64,000 nucleotides of DNA, from NCBI RefSeq assembly GCF_000686665.1, contig NZ_JMLH01000002.1:1-64000 (forward strand), given 5' to 3'. This DNA comes from Thomasclavelia saccharogumia DSM 17460 (lineage in GTDB: Bacteria > Bacillota_I > Bacilli_A > Erysipelotrichales > Coprobacillaceae). The notes under the pieces were generated by a model. The model searched no databases. It worked only from the letters and a program-made list of their open reading frames with translations, and was not told where the DNA came from. Shown one piece after another: positions 9,991 to 19,132 of the stretch. Numbering within the stretch: the stretch's first letter is position 1; each line of letters opens with the position of its first letter. Made by a program: the position numbers and the translations under genes.

Positions 9991-10818
9991 ATGCCGATTG
10001 TTTCTGCAATTACATTTAATTTAAGTTCGATATTTAATGTGGTTAGAACAATTATTGATTTAATTTTAGTCTGGTACGTTATTTATGTGCTGATTTCCAT
10101 GATGAGGCAAAATATGCGGACAATGCAGCTGTTTAAAGGTGTATTGCTGATTTTAATTTTGAAAATGTTCACGAGTTTATTAGGTTTAAGTGCAATGGAC
10201 TATTTAGTTGATACTGTACTTACCTGGGGAGTGATTGCTGTTATTATAGTATTTCAGCCCGAAATTAGAGGACTGTTGGAAAAAATTGGAAGAACAAAAT
10301 TAGAGATAAAGCATGATAATTTGACAGATGATGAAAAAGAGCGACTAATGGATGAATTGGTGAGTGCTATTACTAAGTTGTCGGAGGATCAAACTGGAGC
10401 GCTGATTACGTTTGAAAGAAAGCATTCTTTAATTGATTATATTAATACTGGTACAAAAATAAATGCTGATATAAAAGCGGAATTATTTACGACAATATTT
10501 TGGGAAGGCACACCGCTACATGATGGCGCAACGATCATAAAAGATGATCGTGTGGTTTGTGCAGCAGCTTTTTATCCTCCGACAAATCAGGAATTAAGTC
10601 CATTATATGGAGCAAGACACCGAGCAGCATTAGGAATTAGTGAAATAACAGATTCTTTAACAGTTGTTGTATCTGAAGAAACGGGAACGATTTCATTTGC
10701 AACTGATGGAAAATTACGGAAAATTCCTCGTAAAGAGTTACGTGCTTCTTTGGTTAATGAGCTGGATTGGTTTAATACAAAAGAAAAGGATGGTGAAAAA
10801 GATGTCAAAAAAGGATAA
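9991..10818 (+). CDS. cdaA: Diadenylate cyclase CdaA
   Basis: 275 residues: three N-terminal membrane helices (about residues 12-90), then the DAC domain with catalytic motifs 'DGA' (178-180) and 'RHR' (209-211). It makes the second messenger c-di-AMP from two ATP at the membrane, for potassium, osmotic and wall control. A TTG one codon earlier is less likely than this ATG, which is about 9 bases from AGAGGG. The cdaA-cdaR-glmM order is conserved in Bacillota. Confidence 0.97.
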   Translation: MPIVSAITFNLSSIFNVVRTIIDLILVWYVIYVLISMMRQNMRTMQLFKGVLLILILKMFTSLLGLSAMDYLVDTVLTWGVIAVIIVFQPEIRGLLEKIGRTKLEIKHDNLTDDEKERLMDELVSAITKLSEDQTGALITFERKHSLIDYINTGTKINADIKAELFTTIFWEGTPLHDGATIIKDDRVVCAAAFYPPTNQELSPLYGARHRAALGISEITDSLTVVVSEETGTISFATDGKLRKIPRKELRASLVNELDWFNTKEKDGEKDVKKG

Positions 10819-12217
10819 TCAAAAACCATCAATAAAAAAAGATTCTACAACTGACTTTTTTTTAAATTTTATAACTCGTCAGAAATCAGAAAATAAAAAG
10901 GACGATAAACCAGTAGTTAATAAGGTTAATGAAGATTCATTTAATGTAAAAGATAAAGCTTTTGGAATAGTTTACAAAACAGTCAATTCTTTAAATGTTT
11001 TTTTAGATCGGATGTTACAATCCAATCTTTCAATGAAAATTTTATCTTTTATTATGGCAATAGTATTACTGTTTACAATAAATGGAAGTATAAATAATAT
11101 TTTTTCTACCCCTAATGGTGGAGATTACATTAACGATGTAAAAATTGATGTTCAAGGGTTGCAGGATGATTATGATGTTGTAGGTTTACCAACGACTGTA
11201 AATGTGGCTTTAGTAGGTCCATCATTAGATATTTACACTGCCAAAATAGCTAAGAATTATAAAATTATTGCTGATTTCTCTGGACTTGGAGAAGGTGATC
11301 ATACTATCGAGTTAAAAAGTGAGGGCTTTTCTAGCAACTTGCAAGTAATGATCGTTCCGCAAACTGTAAATGTTAAAATTACGCAAAAAATTACAGAAAC
11401 ATTTGAACTGGGTTATAATTTCATTAATGAAGATGAGATGGATAATAAATATTCTGTTTCTGTAGAATCTATGGAACATGAACAAGTTGAAGTTCGTGGT
11501 TCGCAAGATACGATCGGTAAAATAAATGCAGTTAGAGCAGCGATTGATTTGAAGGGAGTTAAAGATGATTTTGAAAAAGAAGCAAAAATATATGCGTATG
11601 ATCGAAGTGGTAAAAAACTTGATGTTGAGATAATTCCTGATACAGTTAAAGTTCAATGTGCGGTTTCTTCATATAGTAAAGAGGTTTCGATTATTCCCCA
11701 ATATACAGGACAATTTGAAAGTGGATTTGGTTTAGAAAGCCTTACTTTATCTAAAGATAAAGTAAGGATATATGGTAAAGAGGAGTTACTTAATAGTATT
11801 GATAGTGTATATGTTACAGTCGATATTTCAGGATTAAGCAGTGATAAGAGTTATACTAAATTAGCAATAACCGGAACCGAAAAAATCAATAAGCTAGCAT
11901 TTGATACAGTCGATGCAACTTTGCGTGTTTCACCCGCAGTGAAAAAAACAATAACAGATATCCCAATTAATATAATTAATAATGAAAATAATTATAAAGT
12001 GACTTTTGCTGATGGACAAGATAAGGTTTCTGTTGAAGTAGAAGCTGTGGAAGAGGAGTTGAATGATGTATCAATTACAGATTTTAATGCAATAATTAAC
12101 TTGGAAGACTTGAAAAGTGGTACTAATACTGTTAAAGTAGATTTAACTTCGAATAAAGGGTACTTGAGCTATAAATTAGTCTCACCTGAAAAAATAACAA
12201 TTACTTTAAGAAAATAG
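10802..12217 (+). CDS. cdaR: CdaR (YbbR-domain) regulator of CdaA
   Basis: 471 residues. A lysine-rich cytoplasmic N terminus of about 75 residues is followed by one membrane helix ('ILSFIMAIVLLFTI') and a string of YbbR beta-domains outside the membrane. The family binds CdaA and tunes c-di-AMP synthesis. The start overlaps the end of cdaA by 17 bases; a longer frame from 10664 would overlap cdaA far more and has no ribosome site. The cytoplasmic tail is long for the family. Confidence 0.92.
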   Translation: MSKKDNQKPSIKKDSTTDFFLNFITRQKSENKKDDKPVVNKVNEDSFNVKDKAFGIVYKTVNSLNVFLDRMLQSNLSMKILSFIMAIVLLFTINGSINNIFSTPNGGDYINDVKIDVQGLQDDYDVVGLPTTVNVALVGPSLDIYTAKIAKNYKIIADFSGLGEGDHTIELKSEGFSSNLQVMIVPQTVNVKITQKITETFELGYNFINEDEMDNKYSVSVESMEHEQVEVRGSQDTIGKINAVRAAIDLKGVKDDFEKEAKIYAYDRSGKKLDVEIIPDTVKVQCAVSSYSKEVSIIPQYTGQFESGFGLESLTLSKDKVRIYGKEELLNSIDSVYVTVDISGLSSDKSYTKLAITGTEKINKLAFDTVDATLRVSPAVKKTITDIPINIINNENNYKVTFADGQDKVSVEVEAVEEELNDVSITDFNAIINLEDLKSGTNTVKVDLTSNKGYLSYKLVSPEKITITLRK

Positions 12218-12229
12218 GAGGAAAAAGTA

Positions 12230-13579
12230 ATGGGTAAGTATTTTGGAACAGATGGATTTAGAGGGGAAGCAAACGTTGACTTAACTGTTGAACATGCTTA
12301 TAAAGTAGGGCGCTATCTAGGATGGTACTATTCTCAAAACGGAAAAGCTAAAGTCGCTATTGGTAAGGATACTAGAAGAAGTTCATATATGTTTGAATAT
12401 GCTTTAGTATCAGGACTTACAGCAAGTGGTGCAGACGTTTATTTATTACATGTAACTACGACACCTTCAGTTTCGTATGTAGTGGCAAGCGAAGATTTTG
12501 ATTGTGGAATTATGATTTCAGCTTCACACAATCCATATTATGATAACGGAATAAAGATATTAGATGGTAATGGGCATAAAATGGATGCTAAAATTGAAAA
12601 TCTAATTGAACAGTATATAGATGGATTGATTGATGAATTGCCATATGCAACAAAAGATGAAATAGGATGTGCTTTAGATTACTCAATGGGGCGAAATCGT
12701 TATATTGGCTATTTAATGTCTATTCCAACGAGAGCATTTAGAAATTATCGAGTTGGACTGGATTGTGCCAATGGAGCAAGTAGTGCAATTGCAAAAAGCG
12801 TTTTTGATGCTTTGGGAGCTAAAACATATGTAATCAATAGCGATCCCGATGGTTTAAATATCAATACTAATTGTGGTTCAACGCATATTGAAGTATTACA
12901 GCAATATGTTAAAGAAAATGCTTTAGATATTGGTTTTGCCTATGATGGTGATGCTGATCGTTGTATTTGTGTTGATGAGTTTGGGCGCGTTGTTAATGGT
13001 GATTTAATTTTATATGTTTGTGGCAAATATTTAAAAGATCACGGAGAATTAGCTAATGATACGGTCGTTACAACGATCATGTCTAATTTAGGTTTATATA
13101 AAGCATTTGATAAAGAAGGAATTAAATATGAAAAAACTGCAGTTGGTGATAAATATGTTAATGAAAATATGGTAAAAAATGGTCATGTATTAGGCGGCGA
13201 ACAATCTGGACATATTATTTTTTCTAAACATGCAACAACAGGTGATGGAATTTTGACATCATTAAAAGTAATGGAAGCTGTAATTGAAAGTAAACGAACA
13301 ATTGCACAATTAATCGAACCAGTTACAATTTATCCTCAATTGATGAAAAATGTTCCTGTTCGTGATAAAAAAGAAGCACAAGAAGATCCTGATGTAAAGG
13401 CTGTAATTGCAGAAGTGGAAGCAGCTTTAGGGGATAATGGTCGGGTCTTAGTTCGTGAAAGTGGAACAGAGCCAGTAGTTAGAGTCATGGTTGAAGCTGA
13501 TAGTGATGAAAAGTGTTTGGAAAATGTAAGTAAAATCGTTAATAAGATGAAGGAAAAGGGATTTGTTATAAAAAGATAA
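12230..13579 (+). CDS. glmM: Phosphoglucosamine mutase
   Basis: 449 residues, full length. The active-site phosphoserine loop 'SASHNP' (Ser99), the metal loop 'DGDADR', the sugar loop 'GEQSGH' and the phosphate-binding 'RESGTEP' are all intact. It converts glucosamine-6-phosphate to glucosamine-1-phosphate for peptidoglycan. An AGGAGG ribosome site lies in the 12-base gap after cdaR. In other Bacillota GlmM binds and inhibits CdaA, which fits the shared operon. Confidence 0.97.
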   Translation: MGKYFGTDGFRGEANVDLTVEHAYKVGRYLGWYYSQNGKAKVAIGKDTRRSSYMFEYALVSGLTASGADVYLLHVTTTPSVSYVVASEDFDCGIMISASHNPYYDNGIKILDGNGHKMDAKIENLIEQYIDGLIDELPYATKDEIGCALDYSMGRNRYIGYLMSIPTRAFRNYRVGLDCANGASSAIAKSVFDALGAKTYVINSDPDGLNINTNCGSTHIEVLQQYVKENALDIGFAYDGDADRCICVDEFGRVVNGDLILYVCGKYLKDHGELANDTVVTTIMSNLGLYKAFDKEGIKYEKTAVGDKYVNENMVKNGHVLGGEQSGHIIFSKHATTGDGILTSLKVMEAVIESKRTIAQLIEPVTIYPQLMKNVPVRDKKEAQEDPDVKAVIAEVEAALGDNGRVLVRESGTEPVVRVMVEADSDEKCLENVSKIVNKMKEKGFVIKR

Positions 13580-13596
13580 AATAACATAATATCACA

Positions 13597-13626
13597 AAAT
13601 ATTGCCATATAATATGGCAATATTTT
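13597..13626 (+). terminator. cdaA-cdaR-glmM terminator
   Basis: Stem AAAATATTGCCATA/TATGGCAATATTTT with a very short loop, followed by T/A. It closes the operon before the two-component genes. Confidence 0.8.
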
Positions 13627-13653
13627 ATATATATTAAAAGTGAGGTGAAATAC

Positions 13654-14307
13654 ATGCAATTTAAAATAAATATAATCGATGATGAAAAAAATTTAAATGA
13701 TTTAGTAAGAACCTATTTGGAAAAAGAAGGCTATATTGTGTATTCATTTTATACATATGATGAAGCATTAATGCATAAAAATGATGATGTTCACTTATGG
13801 CTGATTGATATTATGTTAGATCGATCAAGCGGTTTTGAATTATTTAATGAGATAAAGAGTATTCGTCCGAAGATGCCAATTATTTTTATGTCAGCTCGTG
13901 ACCAGGAATTTGATCGAATTATTGGATTAGAAAAGGGGTCTGATGATTATATTACGAAGCCTTTTAATATTAAAGAGGTTATTTTAAGAATTAATAATTT
14001 GATTAAACGTTCATATGATGATCCTTCAAAAATCAAGATGGATGGTTATGATATTGATTTAGAAAAAAGAAGAGTTTTTTGTCAAAATGAAGAAATTGTT
14101 CTAACGACAAAAGAATATGATTTGTTAGTGTATTTTATTACTAATAAAGGATTAGCTATTTCACGTGAACAAGTTCTTAATAAAGTTTGGGATGAGAATT
14201 ACTTTGGTAGTGATCGTGTTGTTGATGATACTTTGAGAAGACTTAGAAAGAAAATGCCAGAGATTAATGTTCGTACGATATACGGATTTGGCTATCGTTT
14301 AGACTAA
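13654..14307 (+). CDS. OmpR/PhoB-family response regulator
   Basis: 217 residues: receiver domain with phospho-acceptor Asp52 ('LIDIMLD'), conserved Lys in 'YITKPF', and a winged-helix output domain ending 'RTIYGFGYRLD'. Its targets are unknown. The ATG at 13654 is preferred because a GTG nine bases earlier lies inside the GAGGTG ribosome site. The stop codon overlaps the kinase start (TAATG), so the two are translationally coupled. Confidence 0.93.
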   Translation: MQFKINIIDDEKNLNDLVRTYLEKEGYIVYSFYTYDEALMHKNDDVHLWLIDIMLDRSSGFELFNEIKSIRPKMPIIFMSARDQEFDRIIGLEKGSDDYITKPFNIKEVILRINNLIKRSYDDPSKIKMDGYDIDLEKRRVFCQNEEIVLTTKEYDLLVYFITNKGLAISREQVLNKVWDENYFGSDRVVDDTLRRLRKKMPEINVRTIYGFGYRLD

Positions 14308-15620
14308 TGTTAAAGAAATTCTCGCTACAAAAGCAATTAATTATTATTTTTTCATTGATAGCTTTAGCTGTTTTAGTAATATTAGTTCCCCTTATCAATA
14401 AAAATTTAAATAATTTAATTGATAATCAAATGTTTCAAGCATTAGAAACAGCACAGCGAGGCTATATTGATTATGGATATAGTCCAATTGAAAAATCATC
14501 AGATAAACAAATTTATCATATGAAATATGATGTTCAAAATAACGTATTAATTCCATCGACAAATATAACGTATAAAGAAGCTGAAAAGATAAGTTATGTT
14601 TTTAGTAATTATTTATATGAAATGATTGATAATGACAAAGAGAAGATTCAAGAAAAAGGTGACTTTTCTGGAACTACTGTTTATTTTCAAATAGCAAAAG
14701 AAGATGCGAATACTTATATTGTTTCTTTAGTTTATAGTGATTACTCAGCTAGCTTGATTTCGGCAATTAGACAGCAGATTATAAATATATTATATATTTC
14801 ATTTGCAATTATTAGTGTAGTTATCTTTCTTTGGGTCAGCAGTTTAATAAAACCTTTAAAAGCAATTAGAAATTATATAGAAGATATAAGAAATGATAAA
14901 GAGAGTGAATTAAAAATAGATCGTGGCGATGAAATTGGCATTGTTTCTAAAGGACTTGTGGTAATGAAAGAAGAAATTGATCGTCAAAGCAAAACTAAAG
15001 AAGAAATGATTCATAATATTTCTCATGATCTAAAAACACCGATTGCTTTAATTAAGTCATATTCACAAAGTGTTAAAGATGATGTTTATCCATATGGTGA
15101 TAAGGACTCATCAATGGATGTTATTATTGAGAATGCTGATCGTTTAGAAAGTAAAGTTAAAAGTTTATTGTATTTAAATCGTTTGGATTTTTTAGGTGAT
15201 AAAAATATTGATAAAGAAGTAGATATGAAAGCTTTGATTGAACATATAACAGTTCAATTACAAGGAATGCATCCGGAAATTGAAATAGAAACAGATCTGG
15301 CGTTTGTTTCTTTTAAAGGGGATGAAGAATGTTGGCGTATTTGTGTAGAAAATATTATTGAAAATGCATATCGTTACGTTAATAGTAAAATAAAAATAAC
15401 TTTAAAGCAAAATTATTTAGAAATATATAATGATGGTGAACCAATTGATAATGAAAATATTGATGCTTTGTTTAAACCATATGAAAAGGGAACTAAAGGA
15501 CAGTTTGGTTTAGGATTATCAATTGTCTATAAAACATGTACAATGTATGGGTACACTGTAACAGCAGAAAATAAAGATGTTGGTGTTAGTTTTATTATTG
15601 AAAGAAATTTAAATGGATAG
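14307..15620 (+). CDS. Sensor histidine kinase
   Basis: 437 residues. Membrane helices at about 10-28 and 155-178 enclose an extracellular sensor of about 125 residues. A HAMP-like linker, the dimerisation box with His240 ('HNISHDLKTP'), the N box 'NIIENAYRY' and the G box 'GQFGLGLSIV' follow. It is the partner of the regulator just upstream. The sensor domain is not one I recognise, so the signal is unknown. Confidence 0.92.
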   Translation: MLKKFSLQKQLIIIFSLIALAVLVILVPLINKNLNNLIDNQMFQALETAQRGYIDYGYSPIEKSSDKQIYHMKYDVQNNVLIPSTNITYKEAEKISYVFSNYLYEMIDNDKEKIQEKGDFSGTTVYFQIAKEDANTYIVSLVYSDYSASLISAIRQQIINILYISFAIISVVIFLWVSSLIKPLKAIRNYIEDIRNDKESELKIDRGDEIGIVSKGLVVMKEEIDRQSKTKEEMIHNISHDLKTPIALIKSYSQSVKDDVYPYGDKDSSMDVIIENADRLESKVKSLLYLNRLDFLGDKNIDKEVDMKALIEHITVQLQGMHPEIEIETDLAFVSFKGDEECWRICVENIIENAYRYVNSKIKITLKQNYLEIYNDGEPIDNENIDALFKPYEKGTKGQFGLGLSIVYKTCTMYGYTVTAENKDVGVSFIIERNLNG

Positions 15621-15637
15621 CTTAGGCTATCCATTTT
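15611..15637 (+). terminator. Two-component operon terminator
   Basis: An 11-bp stem AAATGGATAGC/GCTATCCATTT with loop TTAG. It overlaps the end of the kinase gene including the stop codon. Confidence 0.8.
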
Positions 15638-15668
15638 ATGTTATGATAATTATGTATGGAGGAAGTGG

Positions 15669-15815
15669 ATGGAATTATTATTTAAGCAAAGACTTTTTTA
15701 TGGTTTTACAGTTATGATGCCAATGATTTACATATTGGTATAATTAAAGAAGAAATATTAACGGTTTTATCAAGATTTAAGATGTTTTTTATATTCTATA
15801 GATGTAGTTGATTTA
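15669..15815 (+). pseudogene. Remnant of a LURP-one/YxjI-like gene
   Basis: A good ribosome site (GGAGG) precedes an ATG that gives 'MELLFKQRLFYGF' and then stops after 24 codons. In the next frame 'YSYDANDLHIGIIKEE' follows. The pattern resembles the N terminus of LURP-one-related (YxjI) proteins ('KQRxFS...DSYDIYD'), so I read it as a frameshifted and truncated copy. The assignment rests on short matches only. Confidence 0.35.
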
Positions 15816-15879
15816 TTACCTCCATTATTGATTATTTTAGCTATCGATGTGTAAAAATGCTCAGAAAGGAATTATTAAA

Positions 15880-17232
15880 ATGACTACTGATAAAAATAAT
15901 TTTGCCCATGGCAGTGTTGTTCGTCATATTGTTAATTTAGCAGGGCCAATGATCGTTGCACAGCTTATCAATGTTTTATATAACGTAATTGATCGAGTTT
16001 ATATAGGACGAATACCAGGTGTTGCAACTCTAGCAATGGGTGGTCTAGGATTATGTTTGCCTTTAATATCTATTATTATTGCTTTTGCAAATTTATTTGG
16101 GATGGGTGGAGCACCACTTTGTTCAATTGCAAGAGGGCAAGGTAAAAATCAAGAGGCAGAAGAAATAATGGCAAATTCATTTGTTTTATTAGTTATCTTT
16201 GGAATCGTTTTAATGGTCATTGGTTTTGCTTTTAAAGAAAATTTATTATGGTTGTTTGGAGCTAGTGAAAATACAATAAGTTATGCTAACGAATATATGA
16301 GTATATATCTATTAGGAACGGTGTTTGTTTTAATTGGTTTAGGTATGAACAGTTTTATTAATAGTCAGGGTTTTGCCAAGATTGGAATGTTGACAGTACT
16401 AATAGGAGCTGTAATTAATATTATTTTAGATCCAATTTTTATTTTTTCTTTCAAATTAGGTGTTCAGGGAGCTGCCCTAGCGACTATCATTTCTCAATTT
16501 ATTTCTGCTTTTTGGACTTTATATTTTTTAACCGGAAATAAAACAATACTAAAGTTAAAAAGAAAAAATATGTTTTTACAGAAAAAATATGTAACAAAAA
16601 TATTTTCTTTAGGAATGGCAGGGTTTATGATGGCCATCACTAATTCTATTGTAACTATTGTTTGTAATGCAACATTACAAACATACGGTGGAGATTTATA
16701 TATTGCAATCATGACAATTATTAATTCAATTAGAGAAGTTGCCTCTTTACCAGGACAAGGTATGGCCAATGCTTGTCAACCAGTATTAGGTTATAACTAT
16801 GGAGCTAAAGAATATACCCGGGTACTACAAGGAATCAAGTTTGTAACTTTAAGTGCCTTATCAATGATGCTGGTACTTTGGTTTGCAATAACAGTTTTTC
16901 CTGATTTATTTATTAAAATATTCTCTCATAATCAAGAAATAATTAAGGATGGGATAAGAGCATTAAGACTATATTTCTTTGGCTTTTTTATGATGGCTTT
17001 TCAAATGGTAGGACAGGCAGTAGCGGTTGGGTTAGGTAAAGCAAAGCAGGCTATTTTCTTTTCTGTATTTAGAAAGGTTATTATTGTTGTCCCGTTAACA
17101 ATTATTTTACCAATTTACATGGGTGTAGATGGAATTTTTATCGCAGAAGCAATTAGCAATTTTATTGGTGGTGGTGCTTGTTATATTACAATGTGGCTAA
17201 CGATCGGTAGAAATTTAAAAAAACAAGTTTAA
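15880..17232 (+). CDS. MATE-family efflux transporter
   Basis: 450 residues with about 12 membrane helices and the two-fold MATE layout. 'GPMIVAQLINVLYNVIDRVY' near the N terminus and 'PGQGMANACQPVLGYNYGA' mid-protein are family signatures. It is a cation-coupled exporter of drugs or metabolites; the substrate is unknown. The ATG at 15880 is chosen over one 11 codons earlier because AGAAAGGA precedes it at a workable distance. The gene stands alone. Confidence 0.92.
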   Translation: MTTDKNNFAHGSVVRHIVNLAGPMIVAQLINVLYNVIDRVYIGRIPGVATLAMGGLGLCLPLISIIIAFANLFGMGGAPLCSIARGQGKNQEAEEIMANSFVLLVIFGIVLMVIGFAFKENLLWLFGASENTISYANEYMSIYLLGTVFVLIGLGMNSFINSQGFAKIGMLTVLIGAVINIILDPIFIFSFKLGVQGAALATIISQFISAFWTLYFLTGNKTILKLKRKNMFLQKKYVTKIFSLGMAGFMMAITNSIVTIVCNATLQTYGGDLYIAIMTIINSIREVASLPGQGMANACQPVLGYNYGAKEYTRVLQGIKFVTLSALSMMLVLWFAITVFPDLFIKIFSHNQEIIKDGIRALRLYFFGFFMMAFQMVGQAVAVGLGKAKQAIFFSVFRKVIIVVPLTIILPIYMGVDGIFIAEAISNFIGGGACYITMWLTIGRNLKKQV

Positions 17233-17388
17233 TAATTTTTAAGTATAAACCAGTTTTTGTGATAAAATCTTAATATTATTTATTAAATGATACTGTATTT
17301 ATTAATAAATTATTTAATATTTTATTATTACTTTATTTATGATAATATATAAAGTAGTAATAACAAGATTGTGGGGAAGAAAAATTAT

Positions 17389-18063
17389 ATGGTTAAAATA
17401 GGGATAGTAGATGATGAACAAATATTTTGTGAGATGATAAGAGACATTTTATTGCAAAAATTTGATGATATAAATATATATACATATAATTCAGTAAAGC
17501 AGTTAGATGAGGATTTTGATTTTATATTAATGGATATCAATATGCCAGATACTGATGGGATTGAATATGCTAAAAAGAATGAAGATAAAAAAATAATATT
17601 TGTAACTTGTCATGATAGCAGGTGTAGAGAAGCATTTGGACCAAATATTTATGGATTTATTGATAAAGGTAATTTAGAGACAGAATTAGTTGAAAATATT
17701 TCAAAAATGATTGCGAGAATTGAAAAAAATCGTATTACAGTTGAATTTAAAACAGGTAGAGAAAAAATTAAGATAAAAATAAGCAAGATCATATATTGTA
17801 CATATCTAGGAGATATGTACACTGCTATAACGATCGATAATAAACAAATAGTAATAAAAAATAAATCTTTTAAGGAAGTATTAGAAATTTTAGGTGATGA
17901 TTTTATAAGAATCAGTCGAAGAACAGCTATCAATAAAAATAAAATCTCTAATATATCTGATAAAGGTATTTATTTAAAAGGAGAAAAAAGATTATTAAAT
18001 GTAAGTCGGCGACAAAGAAAGATAGTATTAAAAGCTTTTTTTGAGAGTTTTATGAATGATTGA
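17389..18063 (+). CDS. LytTR-family response regulator (orphan)
   Basis: 224 residues: receiver domain with Asp49 ('LMDINMPDTDG'), then a LytTR DNA-binding domain with 'FIRISRRTAINKNKI' and a closing 'NVSRRQRKIV'. AgrA/LytR-like proteins usually pair with a HPK10 sensor kinase and control peptide or wall genes, but no kinase is adjacent. The start at 17389 follows a GGGGA site; a GTG six codons earlier is possible. Its 3' end and downstream region recur in degraded form at about 19133. Confidence 0.88.
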   Translation: MVKIGIVDDEQIFCEMIRDILLQKFDDINIYTYNSVKQLDEDFDFILMDINMPDTDGIEYAKKNEDKKIIFVTCHDSRCREAFGPNIYGFIDKGNLETELVENISKMIARIEKNRITVEFKTGREKIKIKISKIIYCTYLGDMYTAITIDNKQIVIKNKSFKEVLEILGDDFIRISRRTAINKNKISNISDKGIYLKGEKRLLNVSRRQRKIVLKAFFESFMND

Positions 18064-18425
18064 TTAAATGATTTTATTATAACGATTACCATTTAATTGT
18101 ATTTTTGACCGTTAGAACAGGGAAGCAACAATTCCCTGTTTTTTTATGTTATAGTGTAATAAAGAAGGGGAATGATGTAAAAAAATTAGCGATATAAATA
18201 GTGAATTTTTAAATTATAAAAATTAAAGATTGTCATTATAAAATGTATAGTTTATAAATATTTAATTAATTAGATAAGTTAGGAGGCGAAATATTTATAT
18301 CATAATTATTAAATAGCGAAGTATGTATAATTGTAATAGGTAACTATATAATAGAATATTTGTGAGTATACAAAAGATAGATTTTTATTACATATTGATA
18401 AATTACGAAGTATATCGTTAATATT
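17896..18425. repeat. Segmental duplication, copy A
   Basis: Covers the last 165 bases of the LytTR gene, its terminator and about 280 bases of downstream non-coding sequence. A diverged copy lies about 1236 bases downstream (19133-19650). The shared TTAGGAGG ribosome-like site at about 18279 is followed by ATA rather than ATG in this copy, suggesting a lost gene after it. Confidence 0.7.
18116..18146 (+). terminator. Terminator after LytTR regulator
   Basis: Stem AACAGGGAA/TTCCCTGTT with a 7-base loop, then a T-run. A degraded copy is at 19338-19370. Confidence 0.85.
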
Positions 18426-18510
18426 ATTTTTATTATCCCATAATACGAGGAGAAATGGGTAGAACGATTTAAAATAATATATTTAAAATAGTAGATAGGT
18501 GAGTGAATTT
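18147..18510. other. Non-coding region with decayed sequence
   Basis: About 360 AT-rich bases. A ribosome-site-like TTAGGAGG (about 18279) has no usable start codon after it, and the open frames are very short. It is alignable by eye with 19380-19650, so it is probably the residue of a gene that followed the LytTR regulator. Confidence 0.5.
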
Positions 18511-18948
18511 ATGAAAGTTAAACTTATAAATAAAAAGGTGGCGATAGGATTATTGCTTATATTACTGATTGTTGGTATTAAAATCTATAATAGTATGCCT
18601 GCAAATGAAATTGATAAAAGTTTATGTCACTTTCAATATGGTGTTCGTTATGGTCTTGATGCTCCGGATAATAAGCATACTGTGATGGTAGATATATGTA
18701 AAGAAGATAAAAGTAGTAATGTATCATATATAAAGGGAGATTTGGCGGTTTCAAAAGATCGTGTTTATCACGTTTTAAAAACTATTTATTGGCAAAAAGT
18801 AGCAAGCAGTGAAGTATCAAATGGTTTAGATGGTGACGACTATTGGGAAATGTGTGATGTTGAATGGATAGATAATCAACATATTCAAATCAATGGTAGA
18901 GTTGTTGATATTTATAAAGGTTATGATTATCGTGATAAGAAAAACTGA
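18511..18948 (+). CDS. DUF5412-like membrane-anchored protein
   Basis: 145 residues: one N-terminal membrane helix (about residues 9-27), then an extracytoplasmic beta-rich domain. The C-terminal pattern 'VEWIDNQHIQINGRVVDI' with a preceding 'IYWQK' resembles DUF5412 proteins. Its function is unknown. A GGTGAG ribosome site supports the ATG at 18511 rather than a GTG four codons earlier. It sits between the two halves of the duplicated region. Confidence 0.6.
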   Translation: MKVKLINKKVAIGLLLILLIVGIKIYNSMPANEIDKSLCHFQYGVRYGLDAPDNKHTVMVDICKEDKSSNVSYIKGDLAVSKDRVYHVLKTIYWQKVASSEVSNGLDGDDYWEMCDVEWIDNQHIQINGRVVDIYKGYDYRDKKN

Positions 18949-18956
18949 TGATAATT

Positions 18957-18987
18957 AAACAGATAGAACATAATTTCTATCTGTTTT
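18957..18987 (+). terminator. Terminator after DUF5412-like gene
   Basis: Stem AAACAGATAGAA/TTCTATCTGTTT with loop CATAAT and a T-run. Confidence 0.85.
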
Positions 18988-19069
18988 TGATAAAACATAA
19001 AGAGATGATAATGTTAATAATTAATAAAAATTGATAATATTTTATTTAATGGTTAAATAGTTTTTATTG

Positions 19070-19130
19070 TTAGTAATATCGTTATTGAAATTGTATTTTT
19101 TGGGATTTGACTTATTATATTTTTAATAGA
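19070..19130 (+). pseudogene. Fragment similar to the zinc-ribbon membrane gene
   Basis: About 60 bases (core ATTGAAATTGTATTTTT) closely resemble the membrane-helix part of the gene at 21159-21551 (bases about 21262-21317). No reading frame is kept. It abuts the degraded LytTR copy, so this stretch is a patchwork of local duplications. Confidence 0.4.
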
Positions 19131-19132
19131 AA

